15,936 nucleotides of DNA from JAQIBY01 sp964615585. GTDB taxonomy: Bacteria; Bacteroidota; Bacteroidia; Bacteroidales; ML635J-15. Within the stretch, counting starts at the first letter, position 1; each line of letters begins with the position of its first letter. The translations under genes and the position numbers were made by a program. Below are positions 12,800 to 15,936 of this stretch, in pieces. Under the pieces are notes generated by a model. The model was not told where the DNA came from and ran no database searches. It worked only from the letters and a program-made list of their open reading frames with translations. The stretch spans positions 1 through 15,936 of the forward strand of contig CAZTNS010000067.1 of assembly GCA_964615585.1 (NCBI GenBank). Reading direction: 5' to 3'.

Positions 12800-15430
12800 C
12801 TATTTTACAACCAGTTTTTTAACACCTGAAAAAGCTTTATTTCTGATTTCAACAAGGTATATACCGGGGGCAAATCCGGAGACATCAACCAGGCCACCTG
12901 CAAATTTCATGTCTTCAAGCACCATTTGACCGGTTATGTCATACACAATTAATTCAACAGAAGCGTGCAGAATGTCAATATACACATTTTTATGTGCCGG
13001 ATTCGGATAAATTCTGAACCCATCATTAAACAGGTCTTCAATGTTTTGAACAATAATGTTATGACAGGCAGATGTATCCACGCATCCATTCAGGGTAATC
13101 TGAACCGCATAATTTCCAGTTTCATCCGGGTAAAATGATTGCAAAACAGCTCCATCAACCGGGAACATATCATTGTCACAATCCAGCCACTGATAATCAG
13201 CTACATCCTGATTTGCCATAAGGCTTGTATCGGCATGCACAACTGATGTATCCACAACGGTTATGCTGAGGTCAAATGTCATGATGCTGTCGCAGCCAAC
13301 GGTATTTGTCACGGTATCGTAATAAATCCCGGAATTGTACACTATCTGTCCCGATGGCATCATAAACGAATCGCAGGCATGGATATCCTGTTCGGAAAAT
13401 GTACTTTCCAGCACCGTTAAATCAATCTCTATGACAGAATCGCAAAGTGCAGCATTGGGAATGGTATCAAAGTACACACCTGATTCAGTGTACAGATTAT
13501 CTGCCGGTGATGCATAAACATCACAAACTACTTCTGTCAGGTTGATGTAGGTGCTTTCACGAATGTTGAGTGTGATTTCTATGATGCTGTCGCACATACT
13601 TTCATTCATTATTGTATCATAATACACTCCGCTTTCGGTGTACAGATGTCCGGCGGGAGACAGATATACATCACAGGCATCTTCATCAATGCTTGCATAA
13701 GTAGTTGTTCCCAGATCCAGCGATATTTCTATAATGCTGTCGCAACCAACACCATTTGGAATGGTGTCGAAAAACACTCCTGAACTGTACCACACCTGTC
13801 CGGAAGGGGAAACAAATGAATCACAGGCATGCACATTCATTTCCGCATACGTACTTTCCAAAACTGTCAGGTTGATTTCTATGATTGAATCACATAACAT
13901 ATAATTGGGTATCGTATCGTAATGTATTCCCGATTCAGTTAAAATTGCTCCCGAAGGCGCTTGATAAGCATCACAAACCTCTTCGTTTATCGTGCTGTTT
14001 GTTGTGCCGATGACATGAATTAATTCTGTGATTGTACTGTCTGCATTTGTTGAGGTATCTGTAACGGTAAGGCTTACCAGGTAATTCCCGGTTTCGTAAT
14101 ATACATGGGATGCAGCAGAGTCTGAGCTAATTGCACCGTCGCCAAAATCCCAAAAACAGCTATCGCCATCGATGCTTGCATTTTGGAAATTAATAATCGT
14201 CGAATCGCAGTTTTCAATCCGGTTATAAGTAAATTCAGCAATTGGCAGAGATATTTTTTCTATGGTATCAACGGTTGGTGAAGACCACATTCCCAGCGTG
14301 TCCTTAAATTGATAATGCAACGTATATTCGCCTTTCCACATTTGTGTCATATCAATTTGTTCCTGCAGGGAAAAGAAAGCTTGGGAGGGGATTACGGGAT
14401 TTATAACAGCACTGTTAAAATCATCATCAAACCAATAGCGATATGCAATGATTTCATTATTCATTGTCAGCGTTTCCTGTATCTTATAAATAAACTGCGA
14501 AACGGTGCTGCTCCATTGGCCTCTGCTATCTAAAAACCGCATATAAAAAATGTGTACGCCTGGGTTTAGATTGGTGGCATCAATATCGGTTGCCAGCATT
14601 AGGTTTTGTGTTCCGGTAAGGGGTTCGGTAATGGCCTGATCATACGTATCATCAAACCAATACTGATAAGCTACAATATCATTTGAAGCGAGACCGCCCT
14701 GGTCCTCAGCCATCTTATAAATAAACTGCGAAACAGTACTGCTCCATTGGCCTCTTTCATCCTGAAATCGCATGTAAAAAATATGCACACCGGAACTGAT
14801 TGCAGTTGCATCAATATCAGAAATCAACTGAAAATTTGAGGTGGATGGGATGGTTTGAGAAACAGCTTCATCGTATGCATCATCAAACCAATATTGATAT
14901 CGTGTGATTCCATTATTCTGGACAGAAACCTGTTCTGAAAATTTATAGAAAAATTGCGCTGTCGGTGAGCTCCACTGTCCCCTGTTGTCTTTGTAACGAA
15001 TATAAAAAATGTGTACTCCGGACGCCAATGATGTTGCATCAATGTCTGTCAGCATTTGATAATTCTGCGAAGCTGTAACTGTTTGGTTAATTGCACCATC
15101 AAAGTCATCATCAAACCAATATTGATATTCGGTAATTTCATTGGTTGCTCCAGCTCCTTGTGTGGAAATTCGATATATAAACTGAGCCACCGGACTGCTC
15201 CACAAACCATTGTCATCCTTAAAGCGAAGGTAAAAAATATGTACGCCGGGTGTCAGATGAGACGCATCAATATCTGTCTGAAGGTTTACTGTTTCGCCGG
15301 GTGTAAGTGTTGTTGTTGTAGCCACATCAAAATCATCATTGAACCAGTATTGGTATGCATTGATTTGATTCTGTGCAGACAAAGCCAGGCTGCCAAGCAA
15401 AATTGATGTTATGAAAATCAGGCGTTTCAT
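12800..15430 (-). CDS. T9SS cargo protein with YWFDD repeats, PKD domain, 50-aa Cys repeats and type A sorting domain
   Basis: The 876-aa modular surface or secreted protein has a signal peptide (1-20, SLALSAQ). Five YWFDD repeats of about 76 aa follow at roughly 26-395 (YQYWFDDDFD, then DIDAT, GVHIFYMRF, GQWSS, SQFIYK); the fifth is divergent. A PKD domain at 396-475 has WDFGDG at 427-432. Five 50-aa cysteine repeats cover about 479-727 (CD-x-Y-x-SPSG, ESGVYYDTIPN, CDSIIEI). An Ig-like segment at about 730-798 contains YQWLDCDNDMFP. The T9SS type A sorting domain covers 804-876 (FRIYPNPAHKNVYID, VYDITGQMV, GIYLVEIRN, terminal KKLVVK). The ATG at 15430 is preferred over a TTG two codons upstream. 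It starts 2 nt after the beta-helix gene. The binding target is unknown. Confidence 0.93.
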   Translation of the reverse strand: MKRLIFITSILLGSLALSAQNQINAYQYWFNDDFDVATTTTLTPGETVNLQTDIDASHLTPGVHIFYLRFKDDNGLWSSPVAQFIYRISTQGAGATNEITEYQYWFDDDFDGAINQTVTASQNYQMLTDIDATSLASGVHIFYIRYKDNRGQWSSPTAQFFYKFSEQVSVQNNGITRYQYWFDDAYDEAVSQTIPSTSNFQLISDIDATAISSGVHIFYMRFQDERGQWSSTVSQFIYKMAEDQGGLASNDIVAYQYWFDDTYDQAITEPLTGTQNLMLATDIDATNLNPGVHIFYMRFLDSRGQWSSTVSQFIYKIQETLTMNNEIIAYRYWFDDDFNSAVINPVIPSQAFFSLQEQIDMTQMWKGEYTLHYQFKDTLGMWSSPTVDTIEKISLPIAEFTYNRIENCDSTIINFQNASIDGDSCFWDFGDGAISSDSAASHVYYETGNYLVSLTVTDTSTNADSTITELIHVIGTTNSTINEEVCDAYQAPSGAILTESGIHYDTIPNYMLCDSIIEINLTVLESTYAEMNVHACDSFVSPSGQVWYSSGVFFDTIPNGVGCDSIIEISLDLGTTTYASIDEDACDVYLSPAGHLYTESGVYYDTIMNESMCDSIIEITLNIRESTYINLTEVVCDVYASPADNLYTESGVYFDTIPNAALCDSVIEIDLTVLESTFSEQDIHACDSFMMPSGQIVYNSGIYYDTVTNTVGCDSIMTFDLSITVVDTSVVHADTSLMANQDVADYQWLDCDNDMFPVDGAVLQSFYPDETGNYAVQITLNGCVDTSACHNIIVQNIEDLFNDGFRIYPNPAHKNVYIDILHASVELIVYDITGQMVLEDMKFAGGLVDVSGFAPGIYLVEIRNKAFSGVKKLVVK
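13250..13996 (-). repeat. Five in-frame 150-bp repeats (50-aa cysteine modules)
   Basis: The repeats lie inside the 876-aa cargo gene. First cysteines fall at residues 486, 536, 586, 636 and 686, and second cysteines at 513, 563, 613, 663 and 713, so the period is exactly 50 aa with no indel. On the plus strand the marker TCACAGGCAT or a close variant recurs at 13971, 13821, 13671, 13521 and 13371. The two cysteines of each unit, 27 residues apart, could form one disulfide per module. Confidence 0.9.
14249..15367 (-). repeat. Five in-frame ~228-bp repeats (YWFDD modules)
   Basis: The N-terminal half of the 876-aa cargo gene is made of five units of 75-77 codons. Two adjacent units share a 44-bp segment (14481-14524 and 14712-14755) with only two mismatches at a 231-bp offset, pointing to recent duplication or gene conversion. 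The fifth unit, next to the PKD domain, has lost the GVHIFYMRF core. Confidence 0.88.
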
Positions 15431-15432
15431 AA

Positions 15433-15936
15433 TCAATTATCCTGAGCGTTAACTTCAACATCCACATTAAGAAATCCGTTTTCATCTGTGCCGGAGCTGA
15501 TGGTTTTTGCACTTACATGTGGATTCTGAGGAACAAAGCCTTCTTTCAGAGGGAACAAGCCGCCATAAATCCCTGCCTGCGTACCATCGTCTCCCAGGTA
15601 AGTAGTTTCAGCCACGGTGTCTAAATGGTAGTCATCATCAAAACTGAATGGATATGCAGGTACGGTAATAAAAACCGTTGCCAAATCCACATCTTTATAA
15701 TTGTTTACATCAATCGGCGTGCTGCCAAAATTGGGTGAATCATGCTGAGTTACACAATTTTGTATTGTGTTTGAAGCCCCATCAATCAAATATGCATTTG
15801 TTGAATGAAAAATACAATTGCTGATCAAATTGGTATTTGAGCTTGAAATAATGTCATAACTTGCACTTGAAGGGGTGTATAAAAACGAAGAATTTTTAAT
15901 AGAATTTGAGTTTGAATTATAGATTCTTTCATTAAA
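15433..15936 (-). CDS. Right-handed beta-helix protein, C-terminal part (5' end outside window)
   Basis: The frame is open from the window edge to a TGA at 15435-15433, giving 167 visible residues with the N-terminus missing. The visible start is Asn/Ser-rich with helix-rung-like pieces such as NSIKNSSFLYT, NLISNCIFHSTNAYLIDGA and NTIQNCV, as in pectate-lyase-like parallel beta-helices. Next come VDLATVFI, a DDDYHLDT segment and AGIYGGLFPLKEGFVPQNPHV, which I associate with the end of such proteins in Bacteroidetes. It ends VEVNAQDN without a T9SS sorting domain. The cargo gene follows after only 2 nt, so the two are probably made together and may work as a pair. An internal TTG at 15828 is not a start, because the coding frame continues upstream. 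Confidence 0.82.
   Translation of the reverse strand, partial: FNERIYNSNSNSIKNSSFLYTPSSASYDIISSSNTNLISNCIFHSTNAYLIDGASNTIQNCVTQHDSPNFGSTPIDVNNYKDVDLATVFITVPAYPFSFDDDYHLDTVAETTYLGDDGTQAGIYGGLFPLKEGFVPQNPHVSAKTISSGTDENGFLNVDVEVNAQDN

Noticed and set aside
13250..15367. Regular repeats as a possible CRISPR array
   Set aside because: The units are 150 and about 228 bp, lie in frame inside one long gene and encode known repeat types; there are no short identical repeats with unique spacers.

Overview
The window looks like a chromosomal segment of a Bacteroidetes (Bacteroidota) bacterium. The evidence is -33/-7 type promoters (TTTG-N19..21-TAnnTTTG) in place of -35/-10 boxes, a lack of Shine-Dalgarno sequences, several proteins with type IX secretion (T9SS) sorting modules, a GldA-type ABC ATPase, the long form of IspG, and envelope families (Omp28, DUF6029-like, PorT-like barrels) typical of that phylum. 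The order or genus cannot be told from the sequence.

Layout. (1) 1-1171, minus: 5' part of a large exported protein with a sorting-domain-like module near its N-terminus followed by Ig/PKD-like repeats; its 3' end lies outside the window. (2) 1172-1667: gene-free, with hairpins and short repeats. (3) 5018-1668, minus: ispG, pepP and tRNA-Val(GAC), closed by a clear terminator. (4) 5103-6766, plus: gldA and a ComF-family phosphoribosyltransferase, divergent from ispG. (5) 6767-8259, plus: a nested dyad-symmetry element, a textbook promoter and an AAA_14/DUF4143-like ATPase that looks like an accessory insertion. (6) 12702-8377, minus: a tight five-gene run of TlpA-like thioredoxin, DUF6029-like barrel, Omp28-like lipoprotein, PorT-like barrel and ubiX, with a promoter in front of tlpA, one TAATG start/stop overlap and one 11-nt overlap. 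(7) 15936-12800, minus: the end of a parallel beta-helix protein and, 2 nt later, an 876-aa T9SS cargo built from five ~76-aa YWFDD repeats, a PKD domain, five exactly 50-aa cysteine repeats and a C-terminal sorting domain.

How the parts fit. The T9SS cargo genes (regions 1 and 7) and gldA agree with a T9SS/gliding-type envelope. IspG makes HMBPP for isoprenoids and UbiX makes prenylated FMN, but they sit in different operons. The most interesting set is tlpA/barrel/omp28: three consecutive envelope genes each carry a close cysteine pair (WCKPC, CVGGVC, CPNC), and in the barrel these are the only two cysteines. This suggests, but does not prove, a thiol-redox or metal-handling module spanning the outer membrane.
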